From contig NZ_JAFCMB010000004.1 of assembly GCF_018130145.1 (NCBI RefSeq), positions 248,001 to 312,000 of the forward strand: a DNA stretch of 64,000 nt. Direction: 5' to 3'. Source of the stretch: Bradyrhizobium sp. AUGA SZCCT0176. GTDB lineage: Bacteria; Pseudomonadota; Alphaproteobacteria; Rhizobiales; Xanthobacteraceae. A model generated the notes under the pieces. The model was given only the letters and a program-made list of their open reading frames with translations. It was not told the origin of the DNA and searched no databases. Both the position numbers and the translations under genes were made by a program. Shown one piece after another: positions 34,878 through 44,116 of the stretch; position 1 is the stretch's first letter, and each line of letters starts with the position of its first letter.

Positions 34878-36206
34878 TCAGGCCACGCGCTTGATCGCGT
34901 CGCTGAGGATCGAGACCATTTCGTCGATGTGGCTCTTCTCGACGATCAGCGGCGGTGACACCGCAAGGGAGTCGCCGCTCTGGCGCAGATAGAGGCCGTT
35001 GTTGAAGCAATCGACCATCAGATCATAGCCGCGCGCGGCCGGCGCGTCCTTGCGCGGTGCGACCTCGATGGCGCCCATCAGGCCGACATTGCGGATGTCG
35101 ATCACGTTCGGCAGGCCCTTGAGCGAATGCAGGCCCTGTTCCCAGTAATCGGCCATCGAGGCGCCGCGCGTCAGCAGGCCCTCGTCCTTGTAGATGTCGA
35201 GCGTCGCGATACCGGCGGCGCAGGCCACCGGATGCGCAGAATAGGTGTAGCCGTGGAACAGCTCGATCTGGGCCTGCGGGCCCGTCATCAGCGTGTCGTG
35301 AATCTTGCGGCTGGCGAACACCGCGCCGCAGGGAACGGTGCCGTTGGTGATGCCCTTGGCGGTCGTCATCATATCAGGCGTGACGCCGAAATAATTGGCG
35401 GCGAACGGCGCGCCGAGGCGGCCGAAGCCGGTGATGACTTCGTCGAAGATCAGGAGGATGCCGTGCTTGTCGCACAGGGTGCGCAGCCGCTGCAGGTAAT
35501 TCTTCGGCGGCGGCAGCACCGCGGTCGAGCCAGGCACCGGCTCGACGATGACGGCGGCAATGGTCTCGGCGCCATGCAGCGCCACCAGCCGCTCGACATC
35601 GTCGGCGAGTTCGGCGCCGTGCTCGGGCTGACCCTTGGCGAACGCGTTGCGGGCGAGATCATGGGTGTGGCTGATATGGTCGACACCCGGCAGATGGGTC
35701 GCGAACGCGCGCCGGTTGTTCACCATGCCGCCGACCGACATGCCGCCGAAGCCGACGCCGTGATAGCCGCGCTCGCGGCCGATCAGGCGGGTGCGGGTCG
35801 GCTGACCTGCGGCGCGCTGATAGGCCAGCGCGATCTTCAGCGCGGTATCGACCGATTCAGAGCCGGAATTGGTGAAGAAGATGCGATCGAGGCCATCAGG
35901 AGCGATCGCGGCGAGGCGCTCGGCGAAGTCGAATGCCAAGGGATGGCCCATATTGAACGAGGGCGCAAAATCGAGGTTCATCAGCTGGCGCTCGACGGCG
36001 GCGGCGATCTCCTTGCGGCCGTGGCCGGCATTGACGCACCAGAGGCCCGCGGAGCCGTCGATCACCTTGCGGCCGTCGATGGTGGTGTAATGCATGCCCG
36101 AGGCGGAGGCGAACAGCCGCGGCTCGGCCTTGAACTGCCGGTTCGCCGTGAACGGCATCCAGAACGATTCGAGCTTCACGGTGTTGGGAATCTGGTGAAT
36201 CGTCAT
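34878..36206 (-). CDS. Class III aminotransferase (omega-amino acid/beta-alanine--pyruvate type)
   Basis: A 442-residue fold-type I PLP aminotransferase. The FWMPFTANRQF opening is characteristic of beta-alanine--pyruvate transaminases. The LIFDEVITGFGRLG segment binds PLP, and TTAKGITNG holds the Schiff-base lysine. The frame is open 43 codons further, but AGGAG six bases before the ATG at 36206 sets the start. A PuuR-like regulator is divergent from it, which suggests induction by an amine or omega-amino acid. Confidence 0.9.
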   Translation of the reverse strand: MTIHQIPNTVKLESFWMPFTANRQFKAEPRLFASASGMHYTTIDGRKVIDGSAGLWCVNAGHGRKEIAAAVERQLMNLDFAPSFNMGHPLAFDFAERLAAIAPDGLDRIFFTNSGSESVDTALKIALAYQRAAGQPTRTRLIGRERGYHGVGFGGMSVGGMVNNRRAFATHLPGVDHISHTHDLARNAFAKGQPEHGAELADDVERLVALHGAETIAAVIVEPVPGSTAVLPPPKNYLQRLRTLCDKHGILLIFDEVITGFGRLGAPFAANYFGVTPDMMTTAKGITNGTVPCGAVFASRKIHDTLMTGPQAQIELFHGYTYSAHPVACAAGIATLDIYKDEGLLTRGASMADYWEQGLHSLKGLPNVIDIRNVGLMGAIEVAPRKDAPAARGYDLMVDCFNNGLYLRQSGDSLAVSPPLIVEKSHIDEMVSILSDAIKRVA

Positions 36207-36367
36207 GGGGCGCTCCTGTGCGGTTTCCCTACCCGACATCATGTTGATGATGTGCAGCAAGTCCTTTTCTGATACCATCCAAGCCATTGAATTTACTGGG
36301 GACGTTGGGTAGAATTCGTTCGATCCGCAACACACTCAACACCCCAAACCAACCCCTCGAGGCTTTG

Positions 36368-36916
36368 ATGAGCATAGATGTCGGCGAACGGTTACGCTTC
36401 GTTCGCGCCCGCAACAAGATATCGCAGCGTGAACTTGCCAAGCGTTCGGGGGTGACCAACTCGACGATCTCGCTGATCGAATCCAACCAGATGAACCCGT
36501 CCGTCGGCGCGCTGAAACGCATTCTCGACGGCATTCCGATGGGGATGGCTGAATTCTTCGCCCTCGAACCCGACCAGCCGCGCACGGCGTTTTACCGCGC
36601 CGACGAATTGAGCGAGATCGGCAAGGGCAAGATCTCCTTTCGCCAGGTCGGCGACAATCTGTTCGGCCGGAGCTTGCAGATATTGAAAGAGCGCTACGAG
36701 CCAGGTGGCGACACCGGACGCATTCCGCTGGTACACGACGGCGAGGAAGGCGGCATCGTTCTCTCGGGCCGGCTGGAAGTGACTGTCGATAGCGAACGCC
36801 GCATCCTCGGGCCCGGCGACGCCTATTATTTCGAGAGCCGGCGGCCGCATCGGTTTCGCTGCGTCGGCGCCAAGCCGTGCGAAGTGATCAGCGCCTGCAC
36901 GCCGCCGACATTCTGA
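36368..36916 (+). CDS. XRE-family regulator with cupin domain (PuuR-like)
   Basis: A 182-residue regulator with the HTH at residues 6-60 (GERLRFVRARNKISQRELAKRSGVTNSTISLIESNQMNPS) and a C-terminal cupin (GEEGGIVLSGRLEV, GDAYYFESRRPHRFRC). This is the size and domain order of the putrescine-utilisation repressor PuuR. It is divergent from the omega-aminotransferase gene across a 161-base gap with no other gene, and convergent with a LysR gene. Confidence 0.87.
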   Translation: MSIDVGERLRFVRARNKISQRELAKRSGVTNSTISLIESNQMNPSVGALKRILDGIPMGMAEFFALEPDQPRTAFYRADELSEIGKGKISFRQVGDNLFGRSLQILKERYEPGGDTGRIPLVHDGEEGGIVLSGRLEVTVDSERRILGPGDAYYFESRRPHRFRCVGAKPCEVISACTPPTF

Positions 36917-36928
36917 GGGCGGGCAACA

Positions 36929-37876
36929 TCAATAGCTGGCGGCCATCAGTTTCAGGCGCGGGTAAAGCTTGTCGATCGCCACGATGTCGCTGCGCATTTG
37001 CGCGATGATCCAGTCCCTGATTTCGACCGCAACGGGGCGGATCGGCCGGTTGCGCGGCGTGACGAGTTCGCAGACCCGCCGCGTGCTGACGAGTTTTGCG
37101 GACGCCGGCACCAGCGCACCGGTCAGCAGCCAATGCGCGACGACGGTGATCCAGCCGAGCGTCACGCCCTGCCCGAGCAGCGCCGCCTGCACCACGACCG
37201 CGTAATCCGAGAAGCTCAGCGCCTTGGCGGGACCTGATGCGCCGGTGAGCGCGCCCGGATATTGCAGCACCCAGTCTTCGGGCGTGTCGGCCAGCTTGAT
37301 GATGGTGCGCCCTTCGGCAGCCTTGCGCGAAACATTGGTATCGCGGTAGCCGGGGCTGCAGATCGGCAGCATGACTTCCTTCATCACAAGGGCGCCGTTG
37401 GTCTCGGGGTCGTCCTGGTCGCGAAACCGCATCCCGACGTCGACGTTCTCGACCGCGCCGCGCAGCGAGCCCGAGATCAACTGGAACCGGAGGTCGACGT
37501 TCGGAAACGCGCGCTGCAGCTTGTCGATCCGCGGCATCAGCCAATGGTTGGTGAAGGCCGAGGAGACCGACAACGTGACGGTTTCGGTGCCCCGCCGCCG
37601 CCGCTCGATCTCGACCAGCCCGCTCTCGATGCTGCGAAAGCCGTCCGTGACGCGCCGATAGAGCAGCTCGCCCTCTTCCGTCAGGGTCGCGCCCCCGGCG
37701 CTGCGGTCGAACAGGCGGACCCCGAGGTAATCCTCGAACCGCCCCAGCATGCGGCTGACCGCCGGCTGGGTCACGTTCAACTCGGCCGCCGCCGCCGTGA
37801 AGCTGCCGTTGCGCGCGGCGGCGTCGAAGACGAACAGCGCATTGCTGGAAGGCAGCATCCGGCGAAGCTCAGGCAT
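36929..37876 (-). CDS. LysR-family transcriptional regulator (GcvA-like)
   Basis: A 315-residue regulator with an N-terminal winged helix (FTAAAAELNVTQPAVSRMLGRFEDYLGVRLFDRS, residues about 26-60) and a periplasmic-binding-like effector domain. It is divergent from the polyamine-type transporter operon starting at 38135 and probably controls it. The chosen ATG at 37876 lies inside a dyad. The next in-frame ATG is at 37858 and would leave the dyad free. Confidence 0.87.
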   Translation of the reverse strand: MPELRRMLPSSNALFVFDAAARNGSFTAAAAELNVTQPAVSRMLGRFEDYLGVRLFDRSAGGATLTEEGELLYRRVTDGFRSIESGLVEIERRRRGTETVTLSVSSAFTNHWLMPRIDKLQRAFPNVDLRFQLISGSLRGAVENVDVGMRFRDQDDPETNGALVMKEVMLPICSPGYRDTNVSRKAAEGRTIIKLADTPEDWVLQYPGALTGASGPAKALSFSDYAVVVQAALLGQGVTLGWITVVAHWLLTGALVPASAKLVSTRRVCELVTPRNRPIRPVAVEIRDWIIAQMRSDIVAIDKLYPRLKLMAASY

Positions 37877-37890
37877 AACTCCAGGTTATG
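37874..37890. promoter_or_regulatory. LysR-type box overlapping the regulator start
   Basis: CATAAC-TCCAG-GTTATG is a perfect 6-bp dyad around a five-base centre and contains a T-N11-A signature. It overlaps the LysR start codon, consistent with autoregulation. A second perfect palindrome GGCAATTGCC is at 37907-37916. The rest of 37891-38134 holds no gene. Confidence 0.5.
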
Positions 37891-38134
37891 ATGCAAGTGA
37901 TAATTTGGCAATTGCCGGGCCGCCCTAATTTTGATTGCCTTGCCGATCAAGGAGGCCTGCCGGGAAGCGGAGCATTCCGAGCAAACCACGGTCGGGGAGA
38001 TCGCCCCTGTCGCGCGGGAAGCGTCCGCCTATAAATTGAGATCATGCCAGTTCAACCCCCTTGGCCTTGCGGCAGGGGCGCCGGGAAGCCGCATTCATGC
38101 GGCCAGCGGCGAAGCGCAACAGGAAGGTCGTTCA

Positions 38135-39217
38135 TTGGGCAGCGGTGGCGAAAGCGTCGAAATCAAATCCGCGAGCAAGCACTATGGTGCTGTCGTGGCG
38201 CTCGACAATGTCACGCTGGGCGTCGCACCACGTGAATTCGTCTCGCTGCTGGGGCCATCCGGATCCGGCAAGACCACCCTGCTCGGCCTGCTCGGCGGCT
38301 TCATCCAGCCCACATCAGGTTCGATCCATTTCGGCGAGCGCGACGTCACGCTGGAGCCGCCGCACAAGCGCAACATCGGCGTCGTGTTCCAGAACTACGC
38401 GCTGTTTCCGCATATGAGCGTCGGCGAGAACGTCGCCTTCCCGCTGCGCGCGCGGCGGCTGCCGAAGGCCGATTGGCCCGCGAAAGTGCGCGGCGCTCTG
38501 GCGATGGTCGGCCTCGCCGGTTACGAGGAACGCGGCGTGGCGCAGCTCTCCGGCGGCCAGCGCCAGCGCGTGGCACTGGCTCGCGCGATGATCTTCGAGC
38601 CGCGTTTGATCCTGATGGACGAGCCGCTTTCCGCACTCGACAAGCAGCTGCGGGAATCGATGCAGATCGAGCTGCGCCAGCTCCACAAGCGTATCGGCGC
38701 CACCATCATCTACGTTACCCACGACCAGCGCGAAGCGCTGACGATGAGCGACCGCGTCGCCATTCTCAAAGACGGCCGCCTGATCCAGATCGACCAGCCC
38801 GCGCGGCTGCACGATCATCCCGCGGATTCCTTCGTCGCGAGTTTCATCGGCGAGGCAAGCCTGTTGCCGGTCCGGCGCATCGATTCCGGCAGCGTTGCGC
38901 TAGGCCCCTCCACCCTGCGCAGCGCGAGGGCGATCCCGAATGGCGAGGCGCTGATGCTGGCGGTGCACAGCGAAAAACTGCTGATCGACGACGGCGCTGG
39001 TGATGCCGCGCTCAACCGGCTGACGGGCACCGTCACCGACGTCGTCTACCAGGGCGAAAGCCTGCGCATTTTTATCGCCCTGCCGGACGGTACCGCGCTG
39101 AGCCTGCGCCAGCCCAGCCATCACGAAGCCTATCGCCGCATCCCGCCGGTCGGCGGCCCCCTCACCGTGACCCTCCACCCCGAGGACACGATCATCGTGC
39201 CGAAAGCACCGGAATGA
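38135..39217 (+). CDS. Spermidine/putrescine-type ABC transporter ATP-binding protein (PotA-like)
   Basis: A 360-residue ATPase with Walker A GPSGSGKTT, signature LSGGQRQRVALARA, Walker B LILMDEPLSALD and a C-terminal TOBE domain of about 120 residues. The open frame begins earlier, but a TTG at 38135 sits seven bases after AGGAAGG and gives the normal family length. It is the first gene of a plus-strand operon with a HAD hydrolase, an FAD oxidase, a binding protein and two permeases. Confidence 0.87.
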   Translation: MGSGGESVEIKSASKHYGAVVALDNVTLGVAPREFVSLLGPSGSGKTTLLGLLGGFIQPTSGSIHFGERDVTLEPPHKRNIGVVFQNYALFPHMSVGENVAFPLRARRLPKADWPAKVRGALAMVGLAGYEERGVAQLSGGQRQRVALARAMIFEPRLILMDEPLSALDKQLRESMQIELRQLHKRIGATIIYVTHDQREALTMSDRVAILKDGRLIQIDQPARLHDHPADSFVASFIGEASLLPVRRIDSGSVALGPSTLRSARAIPNGEALMLAVHSEKLLIDDGAGDAALNRLTGTVTDVVYQGESLRIFIALPDGTALSLRQPSHHEAYRRIPPVGGPLTVTLHPEDTIIVPKAPE

Positions 39218-39261
39218 ACGTCCACCACCAACGCAGTTCCAACACCAGAGAAGAAACGCCC

Positions 39262-39960
39262 ATGTCGTTCAGCAATTTCAAGGTTCTCACTTTCGATGTC
39301 GTCGGCACCCTGATCGACTTCGAAACCGGCGTGCTCGACGCCGTCCGCAAGATATCCGGAAGGAGCGCCGCTGAACTCAGCGACGACAAGATCTTTGCCT
39401 CCTACAAGCGCGGCCGCGATGCGCATCCGGAGCGGTCCAGCGAAGTGATGTTCGACGTCTATCGCTATCTCGCCAAGGAACTCGGTCTGCCGGCTGATGA
39501 TGCAGCCTGCGATTCCTTCCAGCTCGCCGTGCTGCGCTGGCAGCCGTTTTCGGATTCGGTCGAGGCGCTGAAGCGGCTGCGCACAAAGTTCCGGCTGGTG
39601 GCGATGACCAATGCCGACCGCGTCGCACTGTCCTGCTACGCCCACGCGCTCGGCGACCCCTTCGATGACAGCGTCTGCGCCGACGAGACCGGCGTCGCCA
39701 AGCCGAATCCGGAATTCTTCGCCTATAATAAAGGACGGCAATCGGCCTTCGGCTACAAGCAGTCCGACATCCTGCATGTGGCGCAGAGCCAGCACCATGA
39801 TATCGGGATCGCACGCAAGCTCGGCTATAAAGTGTGCTGGATCGAGCGCCGCCAGGGTATGGCCGGATTCGGCGGCACGCCCGAAGTGCCCGTTCTGACA
39901 AAACCCGATTTTCATTTCGCCACCATGAAGGCCTTCGCCGACGCGGCGGTCGGGCACTGA
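39262..39960 (+). CDS. HAD-superfamily hydrolase, haloacid dehalogenase type
   Basis: A hydrolase of about 232 residues. Motif I is FDVVGTL (nucleophile Asp, second Asp absent as in type II haloacid dehalogenases). Motif II is MTNAD, and the motif III region is GVAKPNPEFF. The pattern fits a dehalogenase or phosphatase of the haloacid branch. An earlier ATG at 39214 overlaps the upstream stop by four bases and is a possible start; 39262 matches the family N-terminus better. It is embedded in a polyamine-type transport operon. Confidence 0.83.
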   Translation: MSFSNFKVLTFDVVGTLIDFETGVLDAVRKISGRSAAELSDDKIFASYKRGRDAHPERSSEVMFDVYRYLAKELGLPADDAACDSFQLAVLRWQPFSDSVEALKRLRTKFRLVAMTNADRVALSCYAHALGDPFDDSVCADETGVAKPNPEFFAYNKGRQSAFGYKQSDILHVAQSQHHDIGIARKLGYKVCWIERRQGMAGFGGTPEVPVLTKPDFHFATMKAFADAAVGH

Positions 39961-39971
39961 GAGGCACGCGG

Positions 39972-41279
39972 ATGGCTGAGGTCTGGACCCCAATGGCATC
40001 GGCGAACTCGCTATGGGCGAGCACGGCGACGCCGTTGCGGACCTTTCCTGTGCTGTCGGGCGAGGCTCAGGCCGACGTCGTGATCATCGGCGCCGGCTAT
40101 ACCGGACTCTCCGCCGCGCATCACATCGCCAAGAGCGGCCTCGTGCCTGTCGTGCTCGAAGCCAACCGTCCCGGCTGGGGCGCGAGCGGCCGCAATGGTG
40201 GCGTCATCACCGCAAAGTTCCGGCAGTCGTTCCGCGGCATCGATGCGGCCCATGGCCGCGCGATGGCCAAGCGCATGTACGAGATCGCGTATGAATCGAC
40301 CGAGATCGTCGAGGAACTGGTTTCGGAATTCGGCATCACCGCCGCACGGCTGACGCGGACCGGGCAGGTCAAGGCCGCGCATAACCACGCGACGCTGAAA
40401 GCTGCGATCGATGAAGCCGAATGGATGAAGCGCGAGATGGGCGATGCGGATGTTCGCATCCTTGACGCCCATGAAGTACGCGAGGAAACCGGTTCGCAGG
40501 CGTTCGTCGGCGGCGTGCTCAATCCGGGCTCCGGCGGCATCCATCCGCTGAACTATCTGCATGGCCTCGCCGAAGGCTTGGCGCAGCGCGGCGTCAGCAT
40601 CTTCCAGGAGAGCCCTGCACTTCGGCTACGGCGGGAGAATGAGCGCGCTGTCGTTGAGACACCTGCAGGCGCGGTGCGCGCGCGGCAAGTCATCATCGCC
40701 ACCAACAGCTATTCCGACCTGACCGACGCAACGCGCCATATGCAGCACACTTTGGTGCCGTTCCGCAGCGCCATCATCGCCACCGACCGGCTGCCGCATA
40801 ACCTCGCGGGCAGCCTGATGCCGACCGGGCGAACCTATACCGAGACCAAGCGCATGATGCGCTGGTTCCGCATGGTCGACGATCGCGTGATCTTCGGCGG
40901 CCGCGGCGCCTTCGGCAAACAGGATTCGGAAGCCGCCTTCGACGCGCTGCGCAAGGCCATGGTGGGCATCTTCCCGGAACTGAACGACACGCCGCTGGGG
41001 TTCAAATGGTCGGGCCTCGTCGGCATGACGCTGGATTCCATGCCGCATATCGGCCGGCTCGACGACCACACCCTGTTCTCGATGGGCTACAACGGCGCCG
41101 GTGTCGCGATGTCGAGCCTGATGGGGCGTTACCTCGCGGCCTTCGTGCGCGGCGAGCAGCCGGATGTCGGCCTGCTCGATGCCAGCCGCCTCAAGGTCAT
41201 TCCATTTTATCCGCTGCGCGAACCGGCCGTCCGAATGGTGGCCGGCTGGTATCAGTTTTTGGACGCGATCGGGCAATAG
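39972..41279 (+). CDS. FAD-dependent amine/amino-acid oxidoreductase (DAO family)
   Basis: A 435-residue flavoprotein with the FAD motif DVVIIGAGYTGLSAAHHI and the GWGASGRNGGVIT segment of gamma-glutamylputrescine oxidase-like enzymes. It ends in a GYNGAGVAMSSLMG loop. It probably oxidises an imported amine. It is similar in plan to the oxidase at 25019-26314, suggesting two parallel amine-oxidation modules in this window. ATG 39972 comes 11 bases after the HAD stop. Confidence 0.87.
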   Translation: MAEVWTPMASANSLWASTATPLRTFPVLSGEAQADVVIIGAGYTGLSAAHHIAKSGLVPVVLEANRPGWGASGRNGGVITAKFRQSFRGIDAAHGRAMAKRMYEIAYESTEIVEELVSEFGITAARLTRTGQVKAAHNHATLKAAIDEAEWMKREMGDADVRILDAHEVREETGSQAFVGGVLNPGSGGIHPLNYLHGLAEGLAQRGVSIFQESPALRLRRENERAVVETPAGAVRARQVIIATNSYSDLTDATRHMQHTLVPFRSAIIATDRLPHNLAGSLMPTGRTYTETKRMMRWFRMVDDRVIFGGRGAFGKQDSEAAFDALRKAMVGIFPELNDTPLGFKWSGLVGMTLDSMPHIGRLDDHTLFSMGYNGAGVAMSSLMGRYLAAFVRGEQPDVGLLDASRLKVIPFYPLREPAVRMVAGWYQFLDAIGQ

Positions 41280-41317
41280 CAAGGACTAAGCCCGGTCATA
41301 ACAGGAGGGAACGGAAG

Positions 41318-42382
41318 ATGGCAGTTGCATCCAACACAGGACTAGGACGCGCGTTGTTCGGCGCAGCGCTCGGGCTCTTCGCGTCAACCAGCATCGCGGC
41401 CAACGCCGCCGAGCAGATCACCTTCGTGTCACAGGGCGGCGCCTATCAGAAGGCGCAGACGGTTGCGATCCTCGATCCCTCGGCCAAGAAGCTCGGCATC
41501 ACCATCAACCAGGACAGCATTCCCGACGCCTGGCCGGTGATCAAATCGCAGGTCGCCAGCGGCAAGCCGATCTGGGACGTGGTTGACGTTCCGACCGGCT
41601 ATTGCCTGCGCGGCGGCGAACAGGGGCTGATCGAAAAACTCGATTTCTCCAAGATCCCCAATGCCGCCGCCATGCCTGAAGCCTATCGCAATCCGTATTC
41701 GGTGGCGTACGAGTTCTATTCCAGCGTTCTGGCCTACAGCCAGAAGAAATATCCTGAAGGCGCCACGCCGAACAGCTGGGCCGACTTCTGGGACGTGAAG
41801 AAATTCCCCGGCCGCCGCGCGCTGCGCAACCACCCCATTGCAACGCTGGAAGCAGCGCTAATGGCCGACGGCGTCGCACCGGACAAGCTCTATCCGCTCG
41901 ACGTCGACCGCGCCTTCAAGAAGCTCGAGGAGATCAAGCCCAACATCACGGTGTGGTGGACCTCGGGCGCGCAATCCGCGCAGCTCCTGAACGACGGCGA
42001 GGTCGACATGGTGATGGCCTGGAACGGCCGCGTCAGCGCGCTCACCAAGGAAGGCGCCAAGGTCGCCTATACCTATAATCAGGGCATCCTGCAGAGCACG
42101 TCCCTCTGCATCCTCAAGGGCGCGCCGAATCTGGCGACGGCGGTCAAGTTCCTCAACGAGGCCGTCGATCCCGTCCATCAAGCCAATCTGCCGCTGCACA
42201 TCGACTACGGCCCGGCGAACCCGAAGGCGTTCGATACCGGCGTGGTCAAGCCGGAGCGCGTCGCGCAGCTGCCGAGCGCGCCCGACAACGCCAAAAAGCA
42301 GGCGCTGATGTCCTATGCGTGGTGGGCGTCGCCGGACGGCGAAGCCGCCGAGAAGCGCTGGGTCTCGTTCGTGCAGAAATAG
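41318..42382 (+). CDS. Polyamine-type ABC transporter substrate-binding protein (PotD/PotF-like)
   Basis: A 354-residue binding protein with a Sec signal peptide of about 30 residues, then EQITFVSQGGAYQKAQ, NSWADFWDVKKFPGRRAL and VDMVMAWNGRVSAL, typical of the SBP_bac_8 family. AGGAGGG upstream fixes the ATG. A perfect 11-bp stem-loop follows the stop, before the permease genes, as often seen where the binding protein is made in excess. Confidence 0.9.
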   Translation: MAVASNTGLGRALFGAALGLFASTSIAANAAEQITFVSQGGAYQKAQTVAILDPSAKKLGITINQDSIPDAWPVIKSQVASGKPIWDVVDVPTGYCLRGGEQGLIEKLDFSKIPNAAAMPEAYRNPYSVAYEFYSSVLAYSQKKYPEGATPNSWADFWDVKKFPGRRALRNHPIATLEAALMADGVAPDKLYPLDVDRAFKKLEEIKPNITVWWTSGAQSAQLLNDGEVDMVMAWNGRVSALTKEGAKVAYTYNQGILQSTSLCILKGAPNLATAVKFLNEAVDPVHQANLPLHIDYGPANPKAFDTGVVKPERVAQLPSAPDNAKKQALMSYAWWASPDGEAAEKRWVSFVQK

Positions 42383-42392
42383 ACGGAATCAA

Positions 42393-42427
42393 CTGGAGCG
42401 GGGTTCGACCGGCGCGCCCCGCTCCAG
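42393..42427 (+). terminator. Intercistronic stem-loop after the binding-protein gene
   Basis: CTGGAGCGGGG (42393-42403) and CCCCGCTCCAG (42417-42427) form a perfect 11-bp GC-rich stem with a 13-base loop. No U-run follows, so it more likely shields the upstream message from 3' decay or partly attenuates than fully terminates. The permease gene starts 28 bases later. Confidence 0.75.
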
Positions 42428-42454
42428 CCATCCGGCAATGACAGGAAAACGGCA

Positions 42455-43324
42455 TTGACCCATTCCACACCAGACCTCTCGTTGCGTCACCATCGCCGCG
42501 AACAGGGCCTGATGCTGGCATTGGCGTCGCCGGCGCTGCTGGTGATCCTGCTGCTGATCGTGCTCCCGGTAGGCTGGCTCGCCTGGCAATCGATCTATCA
42601 TGACGGCTTCACGCTGGAGAACTACCGCCGCATCTTCAGCGAAGCCATCTACTGGCGCAGCTTCTCGCTGACCTTCCAGATCAGCCTGCTGGTGACGCTG
42701 CTGGCGCTGCTGCTCGGCTATCCCATCGCCTATGCCGCCAGCGTGGTGCCGAAGGGATGGAGCGTATTGATTCTGGCGCTGGTGATCCTGCCGTTCTGGA
42801 CCAGCGTGCTGGTGCGGGCCTATGCCTGGCTGGCGCTGCTGCAGCGGACCGGGGTGATCAACCAGTTCCTGCAATATTTGGGGATTATCGACGAGCCGCT
42901 GGCGCTGGTGCACAACACGTTCGGCACTGTGGTGGCGACCGTGCATATCCTGCTGCCGTTCATGGTGCTGCCGCTCTACGCCACCATGCAGAAGATCCCG
43001 CACGATTTGATGCAGGCGGGCGCCAGCTTAGGGGGCAGTCCTTCGCATACATTCTGGCGGATCTTCCTGCCGCTGTCGCTGCCCGGCGTGCTCGCGGGCA
43101 CCACGCTGGTGTTCGTGCTGTGCCTCGGCTTCTACATTACGCCCGAACTGCTCGGCGGCGGTCGTACCGTGATGGTGTCGCTGCTGGTCAGCCGCAACGT
43201 CGAGCTCTATGACCAATGGGGCGCCGCAAGCGCCGTCGGCGTGGTGCTGCTGCTCGGCGTTCTCGTCATTTTCCTCATCGTCGGCCGGTTCATTCCGCTC
43301 GACCGAATCTTGGGGCAAAAATGA
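42455..43324 (+). CDS. Polyamine-type ABC transporter permease (PotB-like)
   Basis: A 289-residue permease with six predicted helices and the EAA loop LMQAGASLGGSPSHTFWRIFLPLSLPG. The TTG start at 42455 has AGGAAAA upstream and gives a 19-residue cytoplasmic lead; an internal ATG at 42512 is possible. The stop overlaps the second permease by four bases. Confidence 0.9.
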   Translation: MTHSTPDLSLRHHRREQGLMLALASPALLVILLLIVLPVGWLAWQSIYHDGFTLENYRRIFSEAIYWRSFSLTFQISLLVTLLALLLGYPIAYAASVVPKGWSVLILALVILPFWTSVLVRAYAWLALLQRTGVINQFLQYLGIIDEPLALVHNTFGTVVATVHILLPFMVLPLYATMQKIPHDLMQAGASLGGSPSHTFWRIFLPLSLPGVLAGTTLVFVLCLGFYITPELLGGGRTVMVSLLVSRNVELYDQWGAASAVGVVLLLGVLVIFLIVGRFIPLDRILGQK

Positions 43325-44106
43325 AGACGTTCTCGCTTGGCCGCATCGTCTTCGTCGTGTTCTGCGCGCTGGTGCTGCTGTATCTGATCCTGCCGGTGCT
43401 GATCATCGTGCCGATGTCGTTTTCGAGCACGCGTTTCCTGACTTTCCCGCCGCCGGCGCTGTCGCTGCGCTGGTATGAGGAATATATCGGCAATGCCGCC
43501 TGGATGCAGGCGACCCGCGTCACCTTTGCGGTGGCCACCCTCACCGTCCTGATCGCAACGCCGCTCGGCGTCGCCGCGGCCTACGCCATCAGCAATTCGA
43601 AAATGCGCCTCATGCGCATCGTCCACATGATGCTGATGCTGCCTTTGGTGGTGCCGATCATCATCACGGCGGTCGGCATCTTCTTTGTCTATGCCAAGGT
43701 CGGGCTGGTTGCGACGATGTCGGGACTGGTGCTCGCCAATGTCATGCTCGGCCTGCCCTATGTCATCACGTCAGTGGTGGCGGGCCTGCAGAGTTTCGAC
43801 CCGGCACAGGAGATGGTGGCGCGCAGCCTCGGCATGAACCGCTTGCGCAGCTTCTTCGCCGTCACGCTGCCGCAGATCAAGGCCAGCGTGCTCACGGGCG
43901 CCATCTTCGCCTTCATTTCGGCAATGGACGAGACGGTCGTCGGCCTGTTCATATCAGGCGGCCAGTATCAGCCGCTGACAAAACGGATGTTCACCGCGCT
44001 GCGCGACGAGATCGATCCGACGATCGCCGCGATCAGCACGCTGATGACGGCGGCCTCGTTCCTGCTGGTGCTGATCGCCAGCACCCGGCAGAAGAAGAGC
44101 GGCTGA
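43321..44106 (+). CDS. Polyamine-type ABC transporter permease (PotC-like)
   Basis: A 261-residue second permease with the EAA loop EMVARSLGMNRLRSFFAVTLPQIKAS. The ATG overlaps the PotB-like stop. It completes the importer made of the ATPase 38135-39217, binding protein 41318-42382 and permease 42455-43324. It is the last gene of the plus-strand operon and converges on the M24-family gene ten bases away. Confidence 0.9.
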   Translation: MKTFSLGRIVFVVFCALVLLYLILPVLIIVPMSFSSTRFLTFPPPALSLRWYEEYIGNAAWMQATRVTFAVATLTVLIATPLGVAAAYAISNSKMRLMRIVHMMLMLPLVVPIIITAVGIFFVYAKVGLVATMSGLVLANVMLGLPYVITSVVAGLQSFDPAQEMVARSLGMNRLRSFFAVTLPQIKASVLTGAIFAFISAMDETVVGLFISGGQYQPLTKRMFTALRDEIDPTIAAISTLMTAASFLLVLIASTRQKKSG

Positions 44107-44116
44107 CGGCGTTCTG

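Noticed and set aside
35127..36272. Plus-strand open frame of about 381 codons over the aminotransferase
   Set aside because: Shadow frame; the minus-strand product has PLP motifs and a ribosome-binding site.
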